Assembly (NCBI GenBank): GCA_900469625.1
Contig: UBXV01000007.1
Location: forward strand, 248,001-312,000
Origin: Hyphomicrobiales bacterium
GTDB taxonomy: Bacteria; Pseudomonadota; Alphaproteobacteria; Rhizobiales; Rhizobiaceae
Direction: 5' to 3'
Length of the DNA: 64,000 nucleotides
Each line of letters opens with the position of its first letter. The first letter of the stretch is position 1. A model generated the notes under the pieces. That model searched no databases, had not been told where the DNA came from, and worked only from the letters and a program-made list of their open reading frames with translations. Position numbers and translations under genes: made by a program. This document shows positions 29,374 through 37,034 of this stretch, piece by piece.

Positions 29374-29819
29374 GGCAGGAACCTCGATGCGCGCAGCTCG
29401 ATAGAAGGCGCTACCCGTCTGCCCGACAGGCGCCGCCCGACGGCGCAGAATTCCCATGATCGTGACACTGCTGAAATGTCTCCCTCGGGTCCATTCGCCT
29501 GGAGCGAAGAACCCTGCATTCTTGGACTTACAACGGCCGTAGGGGAATTTTCCTTCCAGCGACGGACCGGTGCAGGCGGCGGCGCAAATCTCATATTGGC
29601 CGGCAGTCATCCGACAGGACTGCGAGGGAAGGCTATTCGGTCAAACTTGTGCGAAAATGAATGTGTTGGACCGCGCCAGGGCAATTAGCGCGGTCCAACC
29701 GTTTCCACCGGGTGCCGTGACCGACGACGTGGCAGAATTCAAGCCGTTCCGGTTTCCGCCGCTGTCGCGGAGGAACCGTTTCAGGCCGGCGGCGTCGAAG
29801 CGCCGCCCGCTCGAAAACC
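29374..29819. other. Intergenic region between the mot operon and flaC
   Basis: This 446-base stretch holds the mot operon promoter (not located) and the stem-loop at 29665-29699 that may end the flaC transcript. I found no convincing gene in it; longer readings through it that extend the coiled-coil gene upstream have cysteine/arginine-rich, non-protein-like composition. Confidence 0.6.
29665..29699 (-). terminator. Stem-loop downstream of flaC
   Basis: A perfect 12-bp stem (GTTGGACCGCGC with GCGCGGTCCAAC) with an 11-base loop lies 121 bases after the flaC stop. The following T-tract on the minus strand is short (ATTCATTTTC), so it may be a weak terminator or an mRNA-stabilising hairpin. 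Confidence 0.6.
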
Positions 29820-30785
29820 TTACTGCTGGAACAGGCGCAGGATATTTTCGGAGTTGGTGTTGGCGATCGACAGCGCCTGGATACCCAGCTGCTGCTGTGT
29901 CTGCAGCGCCTTCAACCGCGTCGATTCCTCGTTCATGTCGGCATCGACAAGACGCCCGACGCCCTTGTCGATCGTATCCATCAGGTTGGCGACAAAGCTT
30001 TCCTGCATGTCGATACGCTTGGTGATGGCACCGAGCGTCGAACCGGCGTCGGTCAGCTGACCGAGGATCTTGTCGACGACGCGGATCATCGCGTCCATCT
30101 CGGCCGGTGTGGTCGTTGCCGTCAGCTTGATTTCCGTGCCGCCAGTGCCGGTCGGCGGGATGACAATGAGGCGGTATGGTGCGGCGGTGCCCGTCGGGGT
30201 CTGCAACAGCTGGTCAGCGTCATAGTCCCGCGTCAGCAGGCCGCGCGCTGCACTGCCGGTGTCGATCAGCATCGATTGCGACGTGTCGAAGTCGAGCGTC
30301 GTGATCGACACATTGCCGTTGCCATCCCGGTTGAAGGAGGCGACGATCGACTTCGTTCCGACGGCTGCGGAATTGGTGTTGTAGAGCCAGTTTTCGCTGG
30401 AGAAGGATGCCGACTGGGCAGCCGACATGAGCTGGTTCTTCAGCTCGGTGATTTCCTTGTTGATCTTGAGCTTGTCGACGCCGGGCTCGCGCGCGGCCAC
30501 GAGCTTGGTCTTGATTTCAGTGACGACATCGATCGACGTCTTCATTGCGGCATAGGCGGTATCGACCTTTGCCGCACCGAGACCAAGCGCGTCCTGGACG
30601 GTGGACAGCGCGGCGTTGTCGGAGCGCATGGTCGTCGCGATCGACCAGTAGGCAGCGTTGTCTGCTGCGGTCTGAACGCGGTAGCCGGACGAGATCCGGT
30701 CCTGCACTTCGGCCATGTTGGTGTTGATCGAGCGCAACGTCTGGAGTGCGGCCATGGCGGCCGTATTGGTCATGATGCTGGTCAT
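29820..30785 (-). CDS. flaC: Flagellin (FlaC position), the most divergent of four
   Basis: This is a 321-residue flagellin with intact D0/D1 ends (MTSIMTNTAAMAALQTLRSI; QTQQQLGIQALSIANTNSEN, final ILRLFQQ). The middle is 12-15 residues longer and clearly different from the other three copies. The name follows the S. meliloti order flaA-flaB-flaD-flaC. It has its own 5' leader block at 30814-30861 and a separate downstream hairpin, so it is its own transcription unit. Confidence 0.9.
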   Translation of the reverse strand: MTSIMTNTAAMAALQTLRSINTNMAEVQDRISSGYRVQTAADNAAYWSIATTMRSDNAALSTVQDALGLGAAKVDTAYAAMKTSIDVVTEIKTKLVAAREPGVDKLKINKEITELKNQLMSAAQSASFSSENWLYNTNSAAVGTKSIVASFNRDGNGNVSITTLDFDTSQSMLIDTGSAARGLLTRDYDADQLLQTPTGTAAPYRLIVIPPTGTGGTEIKLTATTTPAEMDAMIRVVDKILGQLTDAGSTLGAITKRIDMQESFVANLMDTIDKGVGRLVDADMNEESTRLKALQTQQQLGIQALSIANTNSENILRLFQQ

Positions 30786-30813
30786 TGGTCACTTGCCCCG
30801 AATGATTGTCTGA

Positions 30814-30861
30814 GAACATTCCGGAGTGCGTGACCGGCAGCGACGGGACCAGCGTCATGCG
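30814..30861 (-). promoter_or_regulatory. Conserved flagellin 5'-leader block (flaC copy)
   Basis: On the minus strand this reads GCATGACGCTGG, then CTGCCGGT, then TCCGGAATGT, about 30-75 bases before the flaC ATG. The same three elements in the same order precede the other three flagellin genes. The two CCGG boxes can pair with each other. Proposed as an mRNA leader target, for instance for FlbT; function is inferred. Confidence 0.55.
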
Positions 30862-31073
30862 AACCGCCCCTGTTTTGCCCTGGGGGCGACCCTTCGCTCT
30901 TAACGAAGGTGTAACGATTGTTTGGTTAACAAACGGTTAACGCCATTCATAAGTCGGTAACCAAGGTGAACAAAAATAAACATTCATGAAGCAAACGTTA
31001 TCGCCTGGGCGCGTCAGCCTGAAGCGCGATCGGGCGGCGCGATGGAACTGCGGCGTCCATGCCCCGACGACGG

Positions 31074-31107
31074 AAAAACCGCGCCGCCCTTTCGAGCGAC
31101 GCGGCTT
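31074..31107 (-). terminator. Imperfect terminator of flaD
   Basis: On the minus strand AAGCCGCG pairs with CGCGGTTT (one G-U pair) across a 16-18 base loop and is followed by TT and a U-rich start. It lies 55 bases after the flaD stop, weaker than the hairpins after flaA and flaB. Confidence 0.45.
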
Positions 31108-31161
31108 CGTGAAGATCCGATGCGGCCGGGCGCGGTCGTGGCGCCCTGCCCCGCCAGCCGC

Positions 31162-32085
31162 TTACTTGAACAGCGACAGGATGTTCTGCGAGTTGGTGTT
31201 GGCGATCGTCAGCGCCTGGATGCCGAGCTGCTGCTGCGTCTGCAGTGCCTTCAGGCGGGTCGACTCTTCGTTCATGTCCGCATCAACCAGCTTGCCGACG
31301 CCCGATTCGATCGAGTCCATCAGGTTGTCGACGAAGTCCTTCTGCAGGTCGACACGCTTGTTGACGGCACCGAGGTCCGAAGCCGCGTTGGTCATGCTCT
31401 GCAGAACGTTTTCGACGCCCGAGAGGTAGTTGGAGAGCGTCGTCGAGGTGACGCCGGTGCTGATGTCGAGCTTGAGGATGCTGACACCGGCGATCGCCGT
31501 GCCGCCCGAGTCCTTGAGATCGGCAGTCAGCAGGCCATTGGCGCCGGTGCCGTTTTCGTCAATCAGCATGGTCTTGGTCGTGTCGACGTCGAGCGTGGTC
31601 AGGCTGACATTGCCGGAAGCGTCGCGGTTGAACGAACCGACGATCGACTTCGTGCCCGGTGCAGTCGCGCCAGAGGCGGTGTAGAGCCAGTTTTCGCCGG
31701 AGAACGATGCCGACTTGACGACGCTCTGCAGCTGTTCCTGAAGCTGCTTGATTTCCTTCTGGACCTTGGACTTGTCAACGCCCGGCTCGCTGGCAGCGAC
31801 CAGCTTTGCCTTGATTTCGTCGACGACCGAGATCGCGGCCTTGAGGCCGGTGTAGGCGACGTCGGTCTTGGCAGCGCCGAGGCCGAGCGCGTCCTGGACC
31901 GTTCCGAGTGCCTTGTTGTCCGAACGCATGGTCGTTGCGATCGACCAGTAGGCGGCGTTGTCGGAAGCGTTGCCAACGCGGTAGCCGGACGAGATCCGGT
32001 CCTGCGTCGTTTCCATCGCGGAATTGATCGAACGCAGCGTGGAAAGTGCGGCCATTGCCGCGTTGTTGGTCATGATGGACGTCAT
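31162..32085 (-). CDS. flaD: Flagellin (FlaD position)
   Basis: This is a 307-residue flagellin, very similar to the copies at 32349 and 33531. It starts MTSIMTNNAAMAALSTLRSI and ends with the D0 element ALTIANTNSQNILSLFK. Differences from its neighbours are concentrated in the surface-exposed middle (about residues 165-205). AAGGGGCA lies upstream of the ATG. The final residue is K where the next two copies end in R. The letter is assigned by gene order only. Confidence 0.9.
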   Translation of the reverse strand: MTSIMTNNAAMAALSTLRSINSAMETTQDRISSGYRVGNASDNAAYWSIATTMRSDNKALGTVQDALGLGAAKTDVAYTGLKAAISVVDEIKAKLVAASEPGVDKSKVQKEIKQLQEQLQSVVKSASFSGENWLYTASGATAPGTKSIVGSFNRDASGNVSLTTLDVDTTKTMLIDENGTGANGLLTADLKDSGGTAIAGVSILKLDISTGVTSTTLSNYLSGVENVLQSMTNAASDLGAVNKRVDLQKDFVDNLMDSIESGVGKLVDADMNEESTRLKALQTQQQLGIQALTIANTNSQNILSLFK

Positions 32086-32089
32086 TGGC

Positions 32090-32243
32090 TGAGTGCCCCT
32101 TGGGAATGCGAGATGAAAGGGACATTCCGGGATTACCGGGAGACGGCGGCCAGCTTCATGCCTGCTAACGCGTTAATCTTGTTGGTTAACCCGCCGTTTC
32201 GTTGGCCACAGAAAACACGAAGATGGTTAATGAAGTTTGAAGC
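32090..32243 (-). repeat. Duplicated flagellin upstream region, copy before flaD
   Basis: About 150 bases before flaD are nearly repeated before flaB (33274-33428). Shared elements include the leader block, TTAACGCGTTAGCAGG, the run containing GGTTAACCAACAAGATTAA, and CTTCATTAACCATCTT. The repeat shows that promoter and leader were duplicated with the gene or homogenised by gene conversion. Confidence 0.75.
32119..32162 (-). promoter_or_regulatory. Conserved flagellin 5'-leader block (flaD copy)
   Basis: On the minus strand it reads GGCATGAAGCTGGCC, then TCCCGGTAATCCCGGAATGT, 34-77 bases before the flaD ATG. It is nearly identical to the flaB copy and shares its core with those of flaA and flaC. 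Confidence 0.6.
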
Positions 32244-32273
32244 GGAAATACCAAAAATCAGTTCGGACTAAAG

Positions 32274-32306
32274 AAAAAAACCGCGCCTCTGACGAGACGC
32301 GGTTTT
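32274..32306 (-). terminator. Rho-independent terminator of flaB
   Basis: AAAACCGCGTCTC pairs with GAGGCGCGGTTTT with one mismatch around a 4-base loop, followed on the minus strand by a run of T. It lies 43 bases after the flaB stop and is a close relative of the hairpin after flaA. Confidence 0.85.
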
Positions 32307-32348
32307 GATGCTTCGATCCGGGACCGACGTCGCCGGTGTCGGGTCCGG

Positions 32349-33269
32349 TTAACGGAACAGCGACAGGATATTCTGCGAGTTCGTGTTGGCGATCGTCAGC
32401 GCCTGGATGCCGAGCTGCTGCTGCGTCTGCAGAGCCTTCAGGCGGGTCGATTCTTCGTTCATGTCAGCGTCAACCAGCTTGCCGACGCCCGATTCGATCG
32501 AGTCCATCAGGTTGTCGACGAAGTCCTTCTGCAGATCGACGCGCTTGTTGACGGCGCCGAGGTCCGAAGCCGCGTTGGTCATGCTCTGCAGGACGTCTTC
32601 AACGCCGGAAAGGTAATTGGCAAGCGTCGTCGAGGTGACGCCGGTGCTGATGTCGAGGGTCAGAATGCTGACCGTACCGATGGCCGTGCCGTTCGTGCCG
32701 ACGAGGTAGTCGGTGAGCAGGCCATTGGTGGCATTGGCCTCGTCGATCAGCATCGTCTTTGTGGTATCGACGTCGAGCGTGGTCAGGCTGACATTGCCGG
32801 AAGCGTCGCGGTTGAACGAACCGACGATCGACTTCGTGCCCGGAGGCGTCGCACCAGAGGCGGTGTAGAGCCAGTTTTCGCCGGAGAACGATGCCGACTT
32901 GACGACGCTCTTCAGCTGATCCTGAAGCTGGTCGATTTCCTTCTGGACCTTGGACTTGTCAACACCCGGCTCACTGGCAGCAACCAGCTTCGCCTTGATT
33001 TCGTCGACGACCGAGATCGCAGCCTTGAGGCCGGTATAGGCGACGTCGGTCTTGGCAGCGCCGAGGCCGAGTGCGTCCTGAACAGTGCCGAGGGCCTTGT
33101 TGTCCGAACGCATGGTCGTTGCGATCGACCAGTAGGCGGCGTTGTCGGAAGCGTTGCCGACGCGGTAGCCCGAAGAAATCCGGTCCTGCGTCGTTTCCAT
33201 CGAGGAATTGATCGAACGCAGCGTGGAAAGTGCGGCCATTGCCGCGTTGTTGGTCATGATGGATGTCAT
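32349..33269 (-). CDS. flaB: Flagellin (FlaB position)
   Basis: This is a 306-residue flagellin, nearly identical to the flaD copy outside a central variable patch and an APPGTKS-type difference (SGATPPGTKSIVGSF here, SGATAPGTKS in the neighbours). It starts MTSIMTNNAAMAALSTLRSI and ends NILSLFR. AAGGGGCA is upstream. It is a separate unit, with its own leader at 33303-33346 and its own terminator at 32274-32306. The letter is by gene order. Confidence 0.9.
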   Translation of the reverse strand: MTSIMTNNAAMAALSTLRSINSSMETTQDRISSGYRVGNASDNAAYWSIATTMRSDNKALGTVQDALGLGAAKTDVAYTGLKAAISVVDEIKAKLVAASEPGVDKSKVQKEIDQLQDQLKSVVKSASFSGENWLYTASGATPPGTKSIVGSFNRDASGNVSLTTLDVDTTKTMLIDEANATNGLLTDYLVGTNGTAIGTVSILTLDISTGVTSTTLANYLSGVEDVLQSMTNAASDLGAVNKRVDLQKDFVDNLMDSIESGVGKLVDADMNEESTRLKALQTQQQLGIQALTIANTNSQNILSLFR

Positions 33270-33273
33270 TGGC

Positions 33274-33428
33274 TGGGTGCCCCTTGGGAAAATCGATTGA
33301 AAGGGACATTCCGGGATTACCGGGAAATGGCGGCCAGCATCATGCCTGCTAACGCGTTAATCTTGTTGGTTAACCCGCCGTTTCGATAAGGACAGGAAAC
33401 ACCAAGATGGTTAATGAAGCTTGAAGCG
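33274..33428 (-). repeat. Duplicated flagellin upstream region, copy before flaB
   Basis: This is the second copy of the roughly 150-base promoter/leader repeat; see the copy at 32090-32243. The two differ by scattered substitutions and a few small gaps. Confidence 0.75.
33303..33346 (-). promoter_or_regulatory. Conserved flagellin 5'-leader block (flaB copy)
   Basis: On the minus strand it reads GGCATGATGCTGGCC, then TCCCGGTAATCCCGGAATGT, 34-77 bases before the flaB ATG. It has the same element order as at the other flagellin genes. Confidence 0.6.
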
Positions 33429-33450
33429 GCGGAGCCAATGCCGTCTCCGA

Positions 33451-33487
33451 CAAAAGAAAAACCGCGCCTCGAGCGAGGCGCGGTTTT
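33451..33487 (-). terminator. Rho-independent terminator of flaA
   Basis: A perfect 13-bp stem (AAAACCGCGCCTC with GAGGCGCGGTTTT) with loop GAGC is followed on the minus strand by CTTTTG. It lies 44 bases after the flaA stop and separates flaA from flaB. Confidence 0.92.
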
Positions 33488-33530
33488 CCAATTTGCGATC
33501 CGGGACCGAAGTCGCCGGTGTCGGGTCCGA

Positions 33531-34460
33531 TTAACGGAACAGCGACAGGATGTTCTGCGAGCTGCTGTTGGCGATCGAGAGAGCCTGGATGCCGAGCTGC
33601 TGCTGCGTCTGCAGAGCCTTCAGGCGGGTCGACTCTTCGTTCATGTCAGCGTCAACCAGCTTGCCGACGCCCGATTCGATCGAGTCCATCAGGTTGTCGA
33701 CGAAGTCCTTCTGCAGGTCGACGCGCTTGTTGACGGCGCCGAGGTCGGCAGCAGCGTTGGTCATGCTCTTCAGAACGCTGTCAACACCCGAGAGGTAGTT
33801 GGAGAGCGTCGTCGAGGTGACGGCAGTGCCGCTGATGTCGAGGTTCAGGACGCTGACGCCAGTGATGGCCGAGCCAGCGGAGTCCTTGATGTCGGCAGTC
33901 AGAAGGCCGTTCGTGCCCGAAGTGCTGGTTTCGTCGATCAGCATGGTCTTGGTCGTGTCGACGTCGAGCGTGGTCAGGCTGACATTGCCGGCAGCGTCGC
34001 GGTTGAACGAACCAACGATCGACTTCGTGCCCGGTGCAGTCGCGCCGGAAGCGGTGTAGAGCCAGTTTTCGCCCGAGAAGCCAGCGGACTTGACGACGCT
34101 CTTCAGCTGATCCTGAAGCTGGTCGATTTCCTTCTGGACCTTGGACTTGTCAACGCCCGGCTCGCTGGCAGCAACCAGCTTTGCCTTGATTTCGTCGACG
34201 ACCGAGATAGCAGCCTTCATGCCGGTGTAGGCAACGTCGGTCTTGGCAGCGCCGAGGCCGAGTGCGTCCTGAACCGTGCCGAGGGCCTTGTTGTCCGAAC
34301 GCATGGTCGTTGCGATCGACCAGTAAGCAGCGTTGTCGGAAGCGTTGGCAACGCGGTAGCCCGAAGAAATCCGGTCCTGCGTCGTTTCCATCGAGGAATT
34401 GATCGAGCGCAGCGTGGAGAGTGCGGCCATTGCCGAGTTGTTCGTCATAATAGAAGTCAT
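33531..34460 (-). CDS. flaA: Flagellin (FlaA position)
   Basis: This is a 309-residue flagellin. It starts MTSIMTNNSAMAALSTLRSI and ends LSIANSSSQNILSLFR. The ATG at 34460 is chosen because homology with the other three begins there and GAGGGACAG lies upstream. Compared with flaB and flaD it has more central changes (TSTSGTNGLLTADIKDSAGS) and a distinct upstream region. In S. meliloti FlaA is the principal flagellin and is required together with any one secondary flagellin. Confidence 0.92.
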   Translation of the reverse strand: MTSIMTNNSAMAALSTLRSINSSMETTQDRISSGYRVANASDNAAYWSIATTMRSDNKALGTVQDALGLGAAKTDVAYTGMKAAISVVDEIKAKLVAASEPGVDKSKVQKEIDQLQDQLKSVVKSAGFSGENWLYTASGATAPGTKSIVGSFNRDAAGNVSLTTLDVDTTKTMLIDETSTSGTNGLLTADIKDSAGSAITGVSVLNLDISGTAVTSTTLSNYLSGVDSVLKSMTNAAADLGAVNKRVDLQKDFVDNLMDSIESGVGKLVDADMNEESTRLKALQTQQQLGIQALSIANSSSQNILSLFR

Positions 34461-34865
34461 GAGACTGTCCCTCAAATTTACAAGGTTACACGGTGGGGGA
34501 CATACCGGACTGAATACGTCTACCGGCAATGACGGACCGGCTTCATGCCACTCGGCTCCATCCACTCAAGTGAAGGAAACCAAACCCGTCATGTGAGGGT
34601 GAATATCGCCCCCAATGCTTGCGATTTCATTAAGGCGGAAACAAATTTTCGAAGCAAAATCTTATGGTTAACAGTATGTTACTTTATCCGCACCCACTTT
34701 GCGGGACGTTCCTTTCGCCAATCGAGATCTATTGGCAAAGAATATGAAAATCGCTCAGCAATCCCGCCTGGGGCAAGGTTTCTGCTTCAAAACAGCACCT
34801 TGGCATATTGACGTTGCACAGGCTCGCGCGGTGACAACGGTAGCGCTTTTCCTACGGAGCTTCCT
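34461..34865. other. Divergent promoter region between flaA and the OGT-like gene
   Basis: This 405-base region is more AT-rich than its surroundings at about 34610-34800. It contains the flaA leader block at 34497-34549 and must hold the flaA promoter and that of the OGT-like gene. Short readings within it have no support as genes. Confidence 0.65.
34497..34549 (-). promoter_or_regulatory. Conserved flagellin 5'-leader block (flaA copy)
   Basis: On the minus strand it reads GGCATGAAGCCGGTCCG, then TTGCCGGTA, a longer spacer, and GTCCGGTATGTCCC, 37-90 bases before the flaA ATG. The outer and middle elements match the other three flagellin leaders although the rest of the flaA upstream region does not. 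Confidence 0.55.
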
Positions 34866-36779
34866 TTGAACGCCCACACCATCTTTTCTTCCGCTTCGCG
34901 GCAGTATCAAAAAGGCCAGTACACCGAGGCCCTTACCTCGCTCAACCAGTTGCTCGACCTCACCCGCGATGCCAAGACCTACGCGCTCTTGGCCAAGGTG
35001 CTGCTGAAACTCGGTTTCCGCAGCGATGCCGCGCAGGCCTATCAGCTGGCCGGTGAAGCCGGCGGGCTCCGTTCAGAGCATTTTCTGGCTGAAGCCATGA
35101 AGCTGCATTTCGCCTGCGGCAACGACGACGAGGCGCTCAGCCTCGGTCGGCCCCTGCTGGAACAGGCAAAGACCGATGCGGAGCTGGCCTACATCATCGC
35201 GACGCTGTTTTTGAAGCGCAACCAGTCGCAGCTTCTCGGCCCCTTCAAGACGACGCTCTCCATGAGCGCACAGCACGAGCATCAGGTGCTGGCCGCCAAG
35301 CTGCTGACCGCCGACATCGGCAACAGTGAAGACCGCGAAATCGTCACCAACCTCTTCCGTAGGTCGCCGTCCAACCTGGTTCTGCTTTCCGCCTACCTCG
35401 TCTTCATGCAGGAGGTGAACAACTTCGGCGAGATCGACAACTACGCACAGGCGCTGGAACGCGTCGTGCAGTCGGTCAATCCCAAGTTCTTCCGGGCCGA
35501 AACGCCGTTCTACAACATGCATTGGTGCCGCGACGAAGCGCTCAACCGCGTTGCGGGCGCGCTCGACAAACCGTTCGATCCGGGCCTGCCCGCGGAACGC
35601 CGCGCCATGCCGCATTCCTGGGGCAAGAAGATCCGGATCGGCTACCTCTCGAACGATTTCTGGGCGCCTCACGCGACCATGAAGCTCTTGAAGGCCGTTC
35701 TGACCGCGCATGACCGCGAAAAGTTCGACGTCACGCTGTTCTGCTATACGCCGGAGAAATACCTGCCTTTGGCCGGCGAAGAGCGCCAGACCTGGGGCAA
35801 GATCGTGCGTGTCGAAAACCTCTCAGACGAGCAGGCCGCGCAAGCGATCCGTGACGAACAGATCGACATTCTCGTCGACCTGAAGGGCCACACGATGCAC
35901 AGCCGGGTCGCCATTCTCAACTACAAGACCGCCCCGGTACAGGTCGCCTGGCTCGGCTTCCCCGGCACCACCGTCAACGTCGACATCGACTACATCATCG
36001 GCGACCGCTACGTCCTGCCCGACGCCAGTGCGCCACACTACTACGAACAGTTCTGCCGCCTGCCCGAGACCTACCAGCCGAACGATCCGGCTGGACGTCC
36101 GCGCCCCGCCGTCATGTCACGCACCGAGGCAGGCCTGCCGGAAGACGCCTTCGTCTACGCGTCGTTCAATGCCAACCGCAAGATCATCGGCGAAACCGTC
36201 AAGGCATGGGCCGAGATCCTGCGCCGGACGCCGGACAGCGTCCTGTGGCTGATGCGCCTCAAGCCGGAAGCCGAGGCGCATATCCTGCGCCGTTTCCAGA
36301 GCTACGGCATCGCGACGAAGCGCATCATCTTTTCCGAAAAGATCGAATACGAAAAGCATCTGGCGCGTATCCCGGCGGCCGATCTCGGCCTCGACACCTT
36401 CCCCTGCAACGGCCACACGACTACGTCGGAACAGCTGTGGATGGGTCTGCCGGTGCTGACGCCGAAGGGAACGCACTTTGCTTCGCGGGTCAGCGAAAGC
36501 CTGCTCAACGCAATCGGCCTGCCCGAACTCGTTGCCGCCGACGTCGATGATTACATCGAACAGGCGGTCGCCCTCTACAACGATCGCGACAGGGTCGCCG
36601 GCTACAAGCGGACGCTCGAAGACAACCGGCTGCGGACGCCGCTGTTCGATTCCGAGCGCTTCTGCCGTCACCTCGAGCAGGCTTACGAAGCGATGGCCGA
36701 GCGCGCCAGGGACGGGCTGGAGCCCACGCTCATCGACGTCCCGGCCCTGCCGGCGCGCACCGCCCCATTCGCGCAGTAA
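34866..36779 (+). CDS. TPR-containing OGT-type glycosyltransferase (GT41/SPINDLY-like)
   Basis: This is a 637-residue predicted cytosolic enzyme. The N-terminal 230 residues form helical repeats (TPR-like). The C-terminal half has the O-GlcNAc-transferase pattern: IRIGYLSNDFWAPHATMKLL with a likely catalytic histidine H269, DILVDLKGHTMHSRV, APVQVAWLGFPGT, VYASFNANRKI, and the nucleotide-sugar site FPCNGHTTTSEQLWMGLPVL plus FASRVSESLL. The start is a TTG at 34866 with GGAG seven bases upstream. It lies between fliP and flaA, divergent from flaA, and ends in its own terminator. Flagellin is the obvious candidate acceptor, but that is inference. Confidence 0.88.
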   Translation: MNAHTIFSSASRQYQKGQYTEALTSLNQLLDLTRDAKTYALLAKVLLKLGFRSDAAQAYQLAGEAGGLRSEHFLAEAMKLHFACGNDDEALSLGRPLLEQAKTDAELAYIIATLFLKRNQSQLLGPFKTTLSMSAQHEHQVLAAKLLTADIGNSEDREIVTNLFRRSPSNLVLLSAYLVFMQEVNNFGEIDNYAQALERVVQSVNPKFFRAETPFYNMHWCRDEALNRVAGALDKPFDPGLPAERRAMPHSWGKKIRIGYLSNDFWAPHATMKLLKAVLTAHDREKFDVTLFCYTPEKYLPLAGEERQTWGKIVRVENLSDEQAAQAIRDEQIDILVDLKGHTMHSRVAILNYKTAPVQVAWLGFPGTTVNVDIDYIIGDRYVLPDASAPHYYEQFCRLPETYQPNDPAGRPRPAVMSRTEAGLPEDAFVYASFNANRKIIGETVKAWAEILRRTPDSVLWLMRLKPEAEAHILRRFQSYGIATKRIIFSEKIEYEKHLARIPAADLGLDTFPCNGHTTTSEQLWMGLPVLTPKGTHFASRVSESLLNAIGLPELVAADVDDYIEQAVALYNDRDRVAGYKRTLEDNRLRTPLFDSERFCRHLEQAYEAMAERARDGLEPTLIDVPALPARTAPFAQ

Positions 36780-36820
36780 CAGGCGGAGGGGCCCTCCCCC
36801 TCGAAACAAGCGACATCAGG

Positions 36821-36846
36821 ACCCCGCCCTCGCCGGCGGGGTTTTT
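36821..36846 (+). terminator. Rho-independent terminator of the OGT-like gene
   Basis: ACCCCGCC pairs with GGCGGGGT around a 6-base loop and is followed by TTTTCG. It lies 42 bases after the stop, between two convergent genes. Confidence 0.88.
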
Positions 36847-37034
36847 CGTTTGTCGTCACGGCGGGTCGGCTACGCGTGAAGTTTCGCATGGCGCAAGGCT
36901 TCGGGCGATCGCCCAACGGCTGTCGCAACGCGCGGGTTACGTGATGTCGACCAGTGTGTCGGTCGCCGACGGCCGAACGCGCTTCCCGAGCGGGTACGCA
37001 CATCCGGCAACGATAAAGCGGGAGAAACGGTGGT

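Larger units (their letters stand above)
30786..31161. other. Intergenic region between flaC and flaD
   Basis: This 376-base region contains the flaC leader block (30814-30861), an AT-rich stretch at about 30900-30990 likely to hold the flaC promoter, and an imperfect terminator for flaD at 31074-31107. No gene is seen. Confidence 0.7.

Noticed and set aside
29820-34460. Repeated segments considered as a CRISPR or tandem repeat array
   Set aside because: The repeats are whole flagellin genes and their leaders, about 1.1 kb apart, not short direct repeats with spacers.
31042-34532. Long plus-strand frames opposite the flagellin genes
   Set aside because: They repeat with the flagellin genes because those are duplicated, and have R/D/V-rich shadow composition; the minus strand gives perfect flagellin ends.
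36785-36797. GGAGGGGCCCTCC palindrome downstream of the OGT-like gene
   Set aside because: It has no T-tract and no loop; the proper terminator is 24 bases further on.
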